A DNA stretch of 64,000 bases from Caulobacter segnis (lineage in GTDB: Bacteria > Pseudomonadota > Alphaproteobacteria > Caulobacterales > Caulobacteraceae). A program made the translations under genes and the position numbers. Shown piece by piece: positions 48,844 to 57,197 of this stretch. The notes beneath the pieces are model-generated. The model had not been told where the DNA came from. It made no database searches and worked only from the letters and a program-made list of their open reading frames with translations. The stretch is taken from NCBI RefSeq assembly GCF_003243465.1, contig NZ_QFQZ01000003.1, positions 1 to 64,000 of the forward strand. Reading direction: 5' to 3'. The stretch's first letter is position 1. Every line of letters begins with the position of its first letter.

Positions 48844-49635
48844 ATGGCGGAGGACGACAAGACGGCGCCCAAGTCTCCCAGCGGCAGCCAGACGCTGTTC
48901 AGGGGTCTGGACCTGTTGGATGTCGTCGCCGAGTCCGGGACCATCGCCTTGCCGGCCCTCGCCAAGCAGCTGGGCCTGACTCGCAGCACCACCCATCGGC
49001 TGGCGACGGCCCTGGTGGAGCGTCGATTGCTGTCGCAGGCGCCGCGCGAGGGCTACAGCCTCGGCTCAAAGCTTCTGGAGCTGGGCTATCTGGCCAGTCA
49101 GCAGATGGACCTGCCGCGGATCGCGCGGCCGCATCTCGAAAAGCTCTGGGAAGACACCGAGGACACGGTGCACTTGGGCGTGCTCGACGACGGACGAGCG
49201 CTCTATCTCGACAAGCTGACGGGCCGGCGGCGGATCAATATCAGCTCGCGCGTGGGCGACCGCCAGCCGATCCGCTCGACGGGCCTGGGCAAGGCGCTCG
49301 TGCTGGATGAGGTCGAGGAGCGCTGGCGTGATCTCTATCGCTCGGAAGGCCCGCCGCCGCCCGGCGCGCCCGACGAGACGCAGTGGATCGACTGGATGCG
49401 CGACTACGCCAAGCGCGGCGTCGCCTTCGACTTGGAAGAGAACGAAGACCGCATTCGCTGCGTGGCCGCGCCGATTCGCGGCGCGGCGGGCCAGATCGTC
49501 GGCGCGATCAGCGTCTCGGGCGCGGCCCAGTATATGGACGACGACCGCATGAAGACTCTGGTCGACGACGTACGCGACACGGCCAACGCCATCGGCCGCG
49601 ATCTCGGCTGGAACGGAAAGCGGGTCGTCCGCTGA
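48844..49635 (+). CDS. IclR-family transcriptional regulator
   Basis: 263 residues. N-terminal winged HTH (LFRGLDLLDVVAESGTIALPALAKQLGLTRSTTHRLATALVERRLLSQAPREGYSLGSKLLELG) and C-terminal ligand domain from ARPHLEKLWEDTEDTVHLGVLDDGRALYLDKLTG to GAISVSGAAQYM. The start ATG 48844 is preceded by GGGGAGCGGAG. It is the first gene of a plus-strand operon with L-rhamnose dehydrogenase, so it probably represses both operons until L-rhamnose or a pathway intermediate such as 2-keto-3-deoxyrhamnonate binds. Confidence 0.92.
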   Translation: MAEDDKTAPKSPSGSQTLFRGLDLLDVVAESGTIALPALAKQLGLTRSTTHRLATALVERRLLSQAPREGYSLGSKLLELGYLASQQMDLPRIARPHLEKLWEDTEDTVHLGVLDDGRALYLDKLTGRRRINISSRVGDRQPIRSTGLGKALVLDEVEERWRDLYRSEGPPPPGAPDETQWIDWMRDYAKRGVAFDLEENEDRIRCVAAPIRGAAGQIVGAISVSGAAQYMDDDRMKTLVDDVRDTANAIGRDLGWNGKRVVR

Positions 49636-49657
49636 TGAGAAAAAGCAAGAGGTAGGG

Positions 49658-50419
49658 ATGCTGCTGAAGGACAAGGTGGTGCTGGTGACCGGCGCCTCCC
49701 AAGGAATCGGAAAGGCCGCCGCGATCGGTTGCGCCCGGCACGGCGCGGACGTGGCGATCAACTACCACTCCGACGAAGCCGGCGCGGCCGACGCCGTGCG
49801 CGAGATCGAGGCCCTGGGTCGCCGCGCGATCGCCGTGAAGGGCGACGTCGCCGAGGTCGAGACGGCCAGCGCCTTCGTCCAGGCCGCCGTCGACGCCTTC
49901 GGCAAGGTCGACGTCTTCGTCAACAACGCCGGCATCTGCCCGTTCCACGCCTTCCTCGACATGCCGCCCGAGGTCATGGAGCGGACCATGAAGGTCAATC
50001 TGTTCGGCGCCTATTACATGGTCCAGGCGGCGGCCAACCAGATGGTGAAGCAAGGTCACGGCGGCGCGATCATCGCCGTCAGCTCGATCAGCGCCCTGGT
50101 CGGCGGCGGCATGCAGACGCACTACACCCCGACCAAGGCCGGCGTGCACAGTCTGATGCAGTCGACGGCGATCGCGCTGGGCAAGCACGGCATCCGCTGC
50201 AATTCCGTGCTGCCCGGCACCATCGAGACGGCGATCAACAAGGAAGACCTCGCCGACGTCGCCAAGCGCGAGTACATGAGCGGCCGCATCCCGCTCGGCC
50301 GTTTGGGCGAGCCGGACGACCTAGCCGGGCCGATCGTGTTCCTGGCCTCGGACCTCGCCAAGTACGTGACCGGCGCGGCGCTGCTGGTCGACGGCGGCGC
50401 TTTCGTGAACCTGCAGTAG
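49658..50419 (+). CDS. L-rhamnose 1-dehydrogenase (SDR)
   Basis: 253 residues: VVLVTGASQGIGKAAAIGCARHGADVAINY, NNAGICPFHAFLDMPPEV, AVSSISALVGGGMQTHYTPTK (Ser-Tyr-Lys), GTIETAINKEDLADVAKREYMSGRIPLGRLGEPDD. The length, NADP-type acidic/neutral loop and context match bacterial L-rhamnose 1-dehydrogenases, which form L-rhamnono-1,4-lactone. It is 22 bp after the IclR gene and 4 bp before the lactate dehydrogenase. Confidence 0.92.
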   Translation: MLLKDKVVLVTGASQGIGKAAAIGCARHGADVAINYHSDEAGAADAVREIEALGRRAIAVKGDVAEVETASAFVQAAVDAFGKVDVFVNNAGICPFHAFLDMPPEVMERTMKVNLFGAYYMVQAAANQMVKQGHGGAIIAVSSISALVGGGMQTHYTPTKAGVHSLMQSTAIALGKHGIRCNSVLPGTIETAINKEDLADVAKREYMSGRIPLGRLGEPDDLAGPIVFLASDLAKYVTGAALLVDGGAFVNLQ

Positions 50420-50423
50420 GCTG

Positions 50424-51566
50424 ATGATCGTCTCATCCACGACCGATTTCCGTGAAGCGGCGCGACGCAAGCTGCCCCGCTTCCTGTTCGACTATATCGA
50501 CGGCGGGGCCTACGCCGAGCGGACCCTGGGCCGCAACGTCTCGGACCTCGCCGACATCGCCTTGCGTCAGCGCGTGCTGAAGGACGTCTCGGCCGGCGAT
50601 CCCTCGACCACGCTGTTTGGCGTCAAGCAGGCCCTGCCGGTCGCCCTGGCGCCGGTGGGCCTGACGGGAATGTACGCCCGCCGCGGCGAATGCCAGGCCG
50701 CCCGCGCCGCCGCCAAGAAGGGCGTGCCGTTCTGCCTGTCCACCGTCTCGGTCTGCGACGTCGACGAGGTCAGCAAGGCCTCGACCGCGCCGATCTGGTT
50801 CCAGCTCTACGTGCTGCGTGACCGGGCCTTCATGCGCGACCTGCTGACCCGGGCGCGAGAGGCCGGGGCCACGGCCCTGGTGTTCACGGTCGACATGCCG
50901 GTGCCGGGAGCCCGCTATCGCGACGCCCATTCGGGCATGAGCGGTCCCAACGCCGCCGCCCGTCGCCTGGTGCAGGCGATGTTCAAGCCGTCCTGGGCCT
51001 GGGACGTCGGCGTGATGGGACGTCCTCACACCCTGGGCAATGTCGCGCCGGTGCTGGGCGAGAACTCTGGCCTCGAGGACTTCATGGGCTGGCTGGGGGC
51101 GAACTTCGATCCCTCCATCCAGTGGAAGGACCTCGAATGGATCCGCGACCTCTGGAAGGGCCCGCTGATCATCAAGGGCGTATTGGATCCCGAGGACGCC
51201 AAGGCCGCCGCCGACATCGGCGCGGACGGCGTCGTGGTCTCCAACCATGGTGGCCGACAGCTGGACGGCGTGCTGTCCAGCGCGCGAGCCCTGCCGGCGA
51301 TCGCCGACGCGGTCGGTGATCGCCTGACCGTGCTCGCCGACAGCGGCGTGCGCTCCGGCCTGGACGTCGTCCGGATGCTGGCCCTGGGCGCCAAGGGCGT
51401 CCTCTTGGGCCGCGCCGCCGTCTACGCCCTGGCCGCGCGCGGCGAGACCGGCGTCACCCAGCTCCTCGACCTGATCGAGAAGGAGATGCGCGTGGCCATG
51501 GCCCTGACAGGCGTTCGCGATGTCGCCAGCATCGATCGGTCTATCCTGGCGGAGCTGAAATCGTGA
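50424..51566 (+). CDS. lldD: FMN-dependent L-lactate dehydrogenase
   Basis: 380 residues of the alpha-hydroxy-acid oxidising family. LPRFLFDYIDGGAYAERTLGRN, FQLYVLRDR, VFTVDMPVPGARYRDAHSG, KGVLDPEDAKAAADIGADGVVVSNHGGRQLDG (catalytic His) and VLADSGVRSGLDVV are all typical of LldD. It feeds electrons to the membrane quinone pool. Here it probably oxidises the L-lactate from the FAH-type hydrolase, so no lactate accumulates. It overlaps the next gene by 4 bp (GTGA). Confidence 0.95.
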   Translation: MIVSSTTDFREAARRKLPRFLFDYIDGGAYAERTLGRNVSDLADIALRQRVLKDVSAGDPSTTLFGVKQALPVALAPVGLTGMYARRGECQAARAAAKKGVPFCLSTVSVCDVDEVSKASTAPIWFQLYVLRDRAFMRDLLTRAREAGATALVFTVDMPVPGARYRDAHSGMSGPNAAARRLVQAMFKPSWAWDVGVMGRPHTLGNVAPVLGENSGLEDFMGWLGANFDPSIQWKDLEWIRDLWKGPLIIKGVLDPEDAKAAADIGADGVVVSNHGGRQLDGVLSSARALPAIADAVGDRLTVLADSGVRSGLDVVRMLALGAKGVLLGRAAVYALAARGETGVTQLLDLIEKEMRVAMALTGVRDVASIDRSILAELKS

Positions 51567-52345
51567 TCGCCGCGCTCGCCTTGGCCGCCGCCTTGGCGGC
51601 CGCGCCCGCACCGACGTCCCCTGGGCCTCGGATCGTCATCGCCAGCGACTCCACCGCCGCGAACTACACCGCCGACCGCTATCCGCAGATGGGGTGGGGG
51701 ATGGTGCTCAAGTGTTCGCTGGATTCAGGCGTTCAGGTGGTGAACCTGGCGCGCGGCGGTCGCTCGACCAAGACCTTCATCGAGGAGGGGCTGTGGGACC
51801 AATTGGTCGCCCAACTCCAGCCCGGCGATACGGTGCTGATCCAGTTCGGCCACAACGACGCCGACACCAAGAAGATCGAGCGCCACACCGATCCGAACGG
51901 CGTCTACGACGTCAATCTGCGACGCTTCGTAGCCGATGTCCGAAAGGCCAAGGCCACCCCGGTCCTGGTGACGCCGATCGCGCGCTGGATGTGGGAGAAC
52001 GGTGAGCCCAAGGACGCTCACGGCCCCTATGCGGCGACCATCCATCGGGTGGCTCAGGACCTGAAGGTCCCTTTGGTCGACCTGGACGGCGACATGCTGA
52101 CGGCGCTGAAGGCGAGGGGACCACTGGCCTCGCAGAGGCTCTATCTTCAGTACCAACCCTACGACCATGTGGCGCGCTATCCCGACGGGATCAGCGACGA
52201 CACCCACATCAACGAGCAGGGCGCGCGCCTGGGCGCGGCGTTGGTCGCCACGCGATTGGCCGGCTTGAAGCTGCCGATCTCGCGTCGCGTTCATCCGGCC
52301 TCCGTCGCTGGTCAGCCGCGTCTGGGCGGGCCTACCTGCCCCTGA
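51563..52345 (+). CDS. CE12-type rhamnogalacturonan acetylesterase
   Basis: 260 residues with a signal peptide (MIAALALAAALAAAPA) and an SGNH fold: IVIASDSTAANY (catalytic Ser30), NLARGGRSTKTF, QFGHND, and SDDTHINEQGA (Asp/His). The combination ASDSTAANY...GHND...THIN is characteristic of rhamnogalacturonan acetylesterases (RhgT/YesT). It removes acetyl groups from galacturonate of the RG-I backbone in the periplasm, opening it to the PL11 lyase. Its start is a GTG overlapping the lldD stop. Confidence 0.92.
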   Translation: MIAALALAAALAAAPAPTSPGPRIVIASDSTAANYTADRYPQMGWGMVLKCSLDSGVQVVNLARGGRSTKTFIEEGLWDQLVAQLQPGDTVLIQFGHNDADTKKIERHTDPNGVYDVNLRRFVADVRKAKATPVLVTPIARWMWENGEPKDAHGPYAATIHRVAQDLKVPLVDLDGDMLTALKARGPLASQRLYLQYQPYDHVARYPDGISDDTHINEQGARLGAALVATRLAGLKLPISRRVHPASVAGQPRLGGPTCP

Positions 52346-52370
52346 CGACAATAATCGAGGGAGGAAGACC

Positions 52371-53609
52371 ATGAAGCTCTTGCGCGCCGGCCTGCCGTTC
52401 GCGGCGATCGCCGCTGTGCTGGCCGCGGGACCCGTGGTCGCGGCGCCCAAACCGAAGCCGGCGATCGCGGCGGCTCCGCTCTCAACCTGGTCGGCGGCCT
52501 GGGGTATAGCGCCTTTGCAGTCCGTGGCCGTCGCGCGGCCGAACGAGCTTCGTGCGTTCGCGGACGTCACCGTCCGCCAAGTCGTTCGTCTCAATCTCGG
52601 CGGCGACGCCGTCCGGCTGCGCCTGACCAACGAGCTCAGCGAGCGCTCGCTGAAGGTCGGCGCGATGACGGTGGCGCTGGCCAGCGCGGACGGCAAGATC
52701 CAGGGGGCGCCGATCGCCGTCACCTTCGGCGGCAAGTCCGAGGCCTCCCTTCCGCCGGGCGCGCCACTGCTGAGCGATCCGATCGCATTGCCGGTCAAGG
52801 CGATGGACCACCTCTCGGTCTCGACCTTCTATGTCGAGCCGACCGTTCCGGCGGGCCACCGCGTCCGTCTGTTCGTCTCGCCTCAGGGCAATCACACGGC
52901 CAAGAGCGAGATCCCCGGCGAGCAGGCGCTGCGCGGCCCCGGCCTCGTTTCCGGTGTCGAGGTGCGCGGCGCCGCCCAGCGGCCGGTGATCGTGACCATC
53001 GGCGACTCCATCACCGAAGGCGCGCGCTCGACGCCGGACGCCGACATGGGCTGGCCGGAGCAACTGGCCGCTCGGCTCGCGGCGCGGGGTCTCGACACGG
53101 GCGTGGTCAATGTCGGTATCAGCGGCGGCCGGCTGCTGCGCGAAGGCTCCGGCCCCAGCGCTCTGACGCGCTTCGACCGCGACGTGCTGTCGATTCCGGG
53201 CGTTTCCAGCGTGGTGGTGCTGGAAGGCATCAACGACATCGGCCGCGCCGCTCAGCCGGGCTATGCCAATGAGGCCGTCACCGCCGACGAGCTGATCGCC
53301 GGCTACCGCCAGCTGATCGCCCGGGCGCATGCGCGGGGCGTGAAGATCTACGCGGGCACGCTGTTGCCGTTCGAGGGCGCGATGTACTTCCACGCCGCCG
53401 GCGAGACCACGCGGCAGGCGGTCAACGCCTGGATCCGGAGCAGCGGCGAATTCGACGGCGTCATCGACTTCGAGGCGGCCATGAAGGACCCCGCCAAGCC
53501 CTCCCGGATGCTGGAAGGCCTGCACAGCGGCGACTTCCTGCACCCCGGCGACGCCGGCTATGCGCGCATGGCGGAAACCGCCGACAAGGCGCTGTTCGGC
53601 GCGCGATGA
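52371..53609 (+). CDS. SGNH/GDSL esterase, secreted
   Basis: 412 residues. A signal peptide (to PVVA) and an N-terminal beta-sandwich domain of about 190 residues (WSAAWGIAPLQSVAVARPNELRAFADVTVRQVVRLNLGGDAVRLRLTNELSERSLKVG) precede the SGNH domain: IGDSITEGARSTPD (block I Ser), NVGISGGRLL, EGINDIG (block III Asn) and DFLHPGDAGY (Asp-His). Proteins of this layout deacetylate or de-esterify complex polysaccharides. Start ATG 52371 with GAGGGAGG upstream. Position suggests a partner to the CE12 enzyme. Confidence 0.9.
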   Translation: MKLLRAGLPFAAIAAVLAAGPVVAAPKPKPAIAAAPLSTWSAAWGIAPLQSVAVARPNELRAFADVTVRQVVRLNLGGDAVRLRLTNELSERSLKVGAMTVALASADGKIQGAPIAVTFGGKSEASLPPGAPLLSDPIALPVKAMDHLSVSTFYVEPTVPAGHRVRLFVSPQGNHTAKSEIPGEQALRGPGLVSGVEVRGAAQRPVIVTIGDSITEGARSTPDADMGWPEQLAARLAARGLDTGVVNVGISGGRLLREGSGPSALTRFDRDVLSIPGVSSVVVLEGINDIGRAAQPGYANEAVTADELIAGYRQLIARAHARGVKIYAGTLLPFEGAMYFHAAGETTRQAVNAWIRSSGEFDGVIDFEAAMKDPAKPSRMLEGLHSGDFLHPGDAGYARMAETADKALFGAR

Positions 53610-53631
53610 GGCGAGCGTCAGGGCCTCGCTC

Positions 53632-54960
53632 TCAGGGTTGGGCCTTGGCGATCTCCACGGCGTAGACCTGGTTGGCGCCGTGCATGTTCGAGCGGAACAC
53701 CAGCCACTTGGCGTCCGGCGTGAAGTTGACGTTCGGCTCCAGCCGATAATCATGCCCGCGCATGTCGACCAGGCGCTCGGCGTCCAGCACGCCGGGGCTG
53801 ATCAGGTGCTCCGCGCCCGGCGCATGGATGCCCGCGACGTCTGGGATGGCGCGCGGCTTCAGCAGCACGATCCATTTGCCGTCCGGCGCATGGGCCACCA
53901 TCTCGCTGTCGCCGCCGTCGCCGGCGAACAGCTTGCCGTCCGGCGACGAATTGAAGTGCACCGACCAGGCATTGCGCTCCAGGTGCAGCCAGGTGCGCTT
54001 GCCATTGGCGATCTCGTAGCCGGCGACCCAAAAGTCTTCGCCACGCGGGGTCTGCAGGTCGTACCAGACGGTCTTGCCGTCGGCGGAGAACCACTCGTGG
54101 CCCGCGATCTCCATGTTCATCGTGCGGGTGTGGATCTTGACCGGGGCGTCGCCGGCCTTGTCCGTCCGCACCAGCCACAGCCGGTCGACCTTGTGCCAGG
54201 GACCCTCGTGGCAGAACATCAGCAGGCCCGGATCGGTCGGCGAGAACTGCAGGTGGTTCAGCCAGTCGGTGGCCTGATGGACGACCTTGCGCTCGCCGGT
54301 GACCGTGTTGATCGTGAAGATCTCCATCGGGATGCGGCTGTCGAGGCGCGCGTTCAACTGTACCTCGCGCCCCTCGGCGTAGGAAAGCGCCTTGCCGTCG
54401 GCGCTTTTGACGTCGTCGGGGTTCTTGGGCAGGGCGTCGGCCAGGTTCGGCGGCGTCGGGACGTCCGTTCGGATGGCGACGCCGGCCAGCAGGGTCTCGT
54501 CCGCGTTGATCGTCTGGAAGCCGCCGCGATCCACCTTGGCGACCTCGCGCGTGGCCTTGGTGTAGGGATCGGTCGCCATCACGACCTTGGGGCCCATCGG
54601 ATCTGCGGTCAGCGCCTTCTCGTAGTAGACCGCCCCCGTCTTGCGGCCGACGAAGAGCAGCTTGACCTTGCCCTCGACGATCTTGGTCAGGGCGCGGGTC
54701 TTCAGGTCCATGGCGGTGATGCCCGTAGGCGTCGCGAAGACTAGCCGGTCGCCCTTGGGCGTGTAAGCGTTGTAGTTGAAATAGAGGCTGGAGCTGCCGG
54801 GTTCGCGCGACAGGCGGACGATCCGGTGACCCGTGCTCTTGTCGACCCACTCCACCGGCGGCTCGGGCGCGCCAGGTTTTGCGGCGGTCTGCAGGTCCTG
54901 GCCGTGGGCGAGGCCCGCCAGCAGAAAAGCGGCCGCGCCGCCGATCAGGAACGACTTCAT
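53632..54960 (-). CDS. PL22 oligogalacturonate lyase with signal peptide
   Basis: 442 residues. Signal peptide MKSFLIGGAAAFLLAGLAHG; then a seven-blade propeller-like Ogl sequence: WVDKSTGHRIVRLSREPGSSSLYFNYNAYTPKGDRLVF, LNHLQFSPTDPGLLMFCHEGPWHKVDRLWLV, NMEIAGHEWFSADGKTVWYD, DLQTPRGEDFW and HAPGAEHLISPGVLDAERLVDMRGHDY with the histidines that bind Mn2+. The family cleaves unsaturated oligogalacturonides by beta-elimination. The classical Erwinia enzyme is cytoplasmic, so a signal peptide is unusual and places the step in the periplasm. Overlaps the PL11 gene by 4 bp. Confidence 0.92.
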   Translation of the reverse strand: MKSFLIGGAAAFLLAGLAHGQDLQTAAKPGAPEPPVEWVDKSTGHRIVRLSREPGSSSLYFNYNAYTPKGDRLVFATPTGITAMDLKTRALTKIVEGKVKLLFVGRKTGAVYYEKALTADPMGPKVVMATDPYTKATREVAKVDRGGFQTINADETLLAGVAIRTDVPTPPNLADALPKNPDDVKSADGKALSYAEGREVQLNARLDSRIPMEIFTINTVTGERKVVHQATDWLNHLQFSPTDPGLLMFCHEGPWHKVDRLWLVRTDKAGDAPVKIHTRTMNMEIAGHEWFSADGKTVWYDLQTPRGEDFWVAGYEIANGKRTWLHLERNAWSVHFNSSPDGKLFAGDGGDSEMVAHAPDGKWIVLLKPRAIPDVAGIHAPGAEHLISPGVLDAERLVDMRGHDYRLEPNVNFTPDAKWLVFRSNMHGANQVYAVEIAKAQP

Positions 54961-56921
54961 TGCGAGGCTTTCCGGGTGACGATGGCCGCCGGCTTGGGCG
55001 TCTTCATGCCTTGGCCGAGATGGAAGCTGGTGTGCGGCGGCTGGTTGTAGGCGGTGTTCTGCCAGGCGATCGAGACCCGGTATTGCGGATCGTGCATCAG
55101 CGTCACCACCCGGCGTTCGGTGGGGTAGGGCGTCTCATAGATCCGCAGCGACCTGTTGTCCTCGGCGCGCCAGATCACCTCCTCGCGCCAGTCGCCCAGG
55201 ATGTCGGCCGACAGGGTCGGCGTGGCCTTGGTGCCGTTGTTCGACGTCATGCCCTCGGCGGTCAGCAACGGAACGGCCTGGCCGGTCTTCCAGTCCCACT
55301 TGCTGATCTGGTTCTTGTCGAGCAGCTCGCGCAGGTCGTCGCCGTCCCACCAGATCGCGAAGTTGGTCTGGCGCGGATGCTTCACGCCTTCAATGGCCTT
55401 GCCCTGCGCGGTGTAGAGCGTGTCCTGGTTGGAGCCCCAGGCCTCGTCGCCCGGGAAGCGCGAGTCGATGTCGGCGGCGAGGCCGCGGCCAGTGTCCTTC
55501 TCCGTGGGCGTGCTCCACAGCACCTTGCCGGTCCTGGCGTCGAGCATGGCCGCGCCGATCCCGCCATTGATCTTGGGGCTCTCGTGCACGCCGAACTTCT
55601 CGAGGCCCGGATGGGTCGGATCGAGGTCGCCGACGTGCATCGCGTCGCCATGGAAGAGGCGCGCGCTCCACAGGCCCTGGCCGTTATCGTCGATCGCCAT
55701 CGAGCCGTACAGGATCTCGTCGCGGCCGTCGCCATCGACATCGGCGACGCTGAGCTGGTGATTGCCCTGACCGCCGTAGGCCTCGTTCCCCGGCGCGGCG
55801 CTGTCGAACAGCCAGCGTTGGGTCAGCTTGCCGTCGCGATAGTCCCAGGCGGCGATCGTGGAGCGGGCGTAGTAGCCGCGCCCCATGATGATACTTGGCC
55901 GCTCGCCGTCGAGATAGGCCGTGCCAGCCAGGAAGCGATCCGAGCGGTTGCCATAGCCGTCGCCCCACACCTGCGTCATCTGCTCGACCGTCGGGGCGTC
56001 GGTGCGTGGATCGCGGGCAGGCGCGTAGGGGGCGCTGGCCAGGGCCTTGCCGGTCGCGCCTTCGAAGATGGTCAGGAATTCGGGACCCTTGAGGATCCGC
56101 CCCTGCACCTTGGCGACCTTGGTCCCGTCGGGCTGTACGAAGGCGCCGGTCTTGTCGGCCTGGGGACGCTCGCCGCCGGTCTCGCGCCAGTCGGCGTTGG
56201 GATCGCCCAGCACCTTGCCGGTTCCGTCGACCGTTCCGTCGCTGGTGCGCACGGCGATCTCGGCCTTGCCGTCGCCGTCATAGTCATAGACTTGGAACTG
56301 CGTGTAGTGCGCCCCGGCGCGGATGTTGCGGCCCAGGTCGATGCGCCACAGCCGCTGACCCTCCAGCGTGTAGGCGTCGAGATAGACGTCGCCGGTGTAG
56401 CCGCCAAAGGCGTTGTCCTTGGAATTGGTCGGGTCCCACTTCAGCACGATCTCGTAGCGGCCGTCGCCGTCCAGGTCGCCGACGCTGGCGTCGTTGGCGC
56501 TGTAGCCATAGGTCTCGCCGGCGGGTGTGACGCCGCCCGGCGGCGGCTCGATCGGGATCGCGAGATAACCGTCGGCCCACGCCTTGGCGGGTGGGCTCGC
56601 GGGGCCTTCCTTGCCCTTCGTGACCAGGCGCACGGCGTAGACGCCGCCCCCCGGGGTCCTGTCGATGAAGTTCGTCTGGCGCGTGAGCGGCGCTGGGTTG
56701 AGCTTCCGACCATCACGATAGACGTTGAACGCCGCGTTCGCCGGGTCGTCACCCAGAAGCCGCCAGCTGACCAGCACGCCTCCCTCCACCGCCGGAACCG
56801 CCACGACGCCGCGATCCAGTCTCTCCATCCACCGCGGCGCGGCGTCGGCGACAGGCGCGACAGCGAGGAGAGCCAGCGCGCAGACGCCAAAGCCAAGGCC
56901 AAGTTTCGAATGAATGGACAT
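54957..56921 (-). CDS. PL11 rhamnogalacturonan lyase, secreted
   Basis: 654 residues with a signal peptide ending ADAA. RWMERLDRGVVAVPAVEGGVLVSWRLLGDDPANAAFNVYRDG, YSANDASVGDLDGDGRYEIVLKWDPTNSKDNAFGGYTGDVYLDAYTLEG, YDYDGDGKAEIAVRTSDGT (Ca2+-type DxDGDG) and QLSVADVDGDGRDEILYG give the eight-bladed propeller of YesW/YesX. It cleaves Rha-GalA bonds of the RG-I backbone by beta-elimination. Leads the minus-strand pair with PL22 and is divergent from the TonB receptor at 57198. Confidence 0.95.
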   Translation of the reverse strand: MSIHSKLGLGFGVCALALLAVAPVADAAPRWMERLDRGVVAVPAVEGGVLVSWRLLGDDPANAAFNVYRDGRKLNPAPLTRQTNFIDRTPGGGVYAVRLVTKGKEGPASPPAKAWADGYLAIPIEPPPGGVTPAGETYGYSANDASVGDLDGDGRYEIVLKWDPTNSKDNAFGGYTGDVYLDAYTLEGQRLWRIDLGRNIRAGAHYTQFQVYDYDGDGKAEIAVRTSDGTVDGTGKVLGDPNADWRETGGERPQADKTGAFVQPDGTKVAKVQGRILKGPEFLTIFEGATGKALASAPYAPARDPRTDAPTVEQMTQVWGDGYGNRSDRFLAGTAYLDGERPSIIMGRGYYARSTIAAWDYRDGKLTQRWLFDSAAPGNEAYGGQGNHQLSVADVDGDGRDEILYGSMAIDDNGQGLWSARLFHGDAMHVGDLDPTHPGLEKFGVHESPKINGGIGAAMLDARTGKVLWSTPTEKDTGRGLAADIDSRFPGDEAWGSNQDTLYTAQGKAIEGVKHPRQTNFAIWWDGDDLRELLDKNQISKWDWKTGQAVPLLTAEGMTSNNGTKATPTLSADILGDWREEVIWRAEDNRSLRIYETPYPTERRVVTLMHDPQYRVSIAWQNTAYNQPPHTSFHLGQGMKTPKPAAIVTRKASQ

Positions 56922-57051
56922 GCGCGAACTCCCCGCAAAGCCTTATTCGTCCCGGGCCGGCTGAGAGTCGGCTTCTGAAAGGCATTCCTGCCCGCGTCAG
57001 GACTGGCCCGGTTACATCACGATTGCAAACCTGTGTCTTCCCACAAATTGC

Positions 57052-57081
57052 GTTGACATCTCAACATATGGCACTTAGGAA
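57052..57081 (+). promoter_or_regulatory. Promoter and inverted repeat upstream of the PUL TonB receptor
   Basis: TTGACA (57053-57058) is a consensus -35; TTAGGA at 57075-57080, 16 bp later, is a weak -10. Inverted repeat GTTGA-CATC-TCAAC (57052-57065) overlaps the -35 and is followed by CATATG (57065-57070), so it may be a repressor site for the divergent PL11 and receptor genes. Confidence 0.4.
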
Positions 57082-57197
57082 TTTGTCTTAAGAATGAGCC
57101 GCCCTGTGCGGGTGAGTCGAAAGCTCACCGCCTGCGCAAGGGCCAATCGGGATCCTGCGGGGGACGCGGGTCGCGAGAATTATGAGGGAGGGACACC

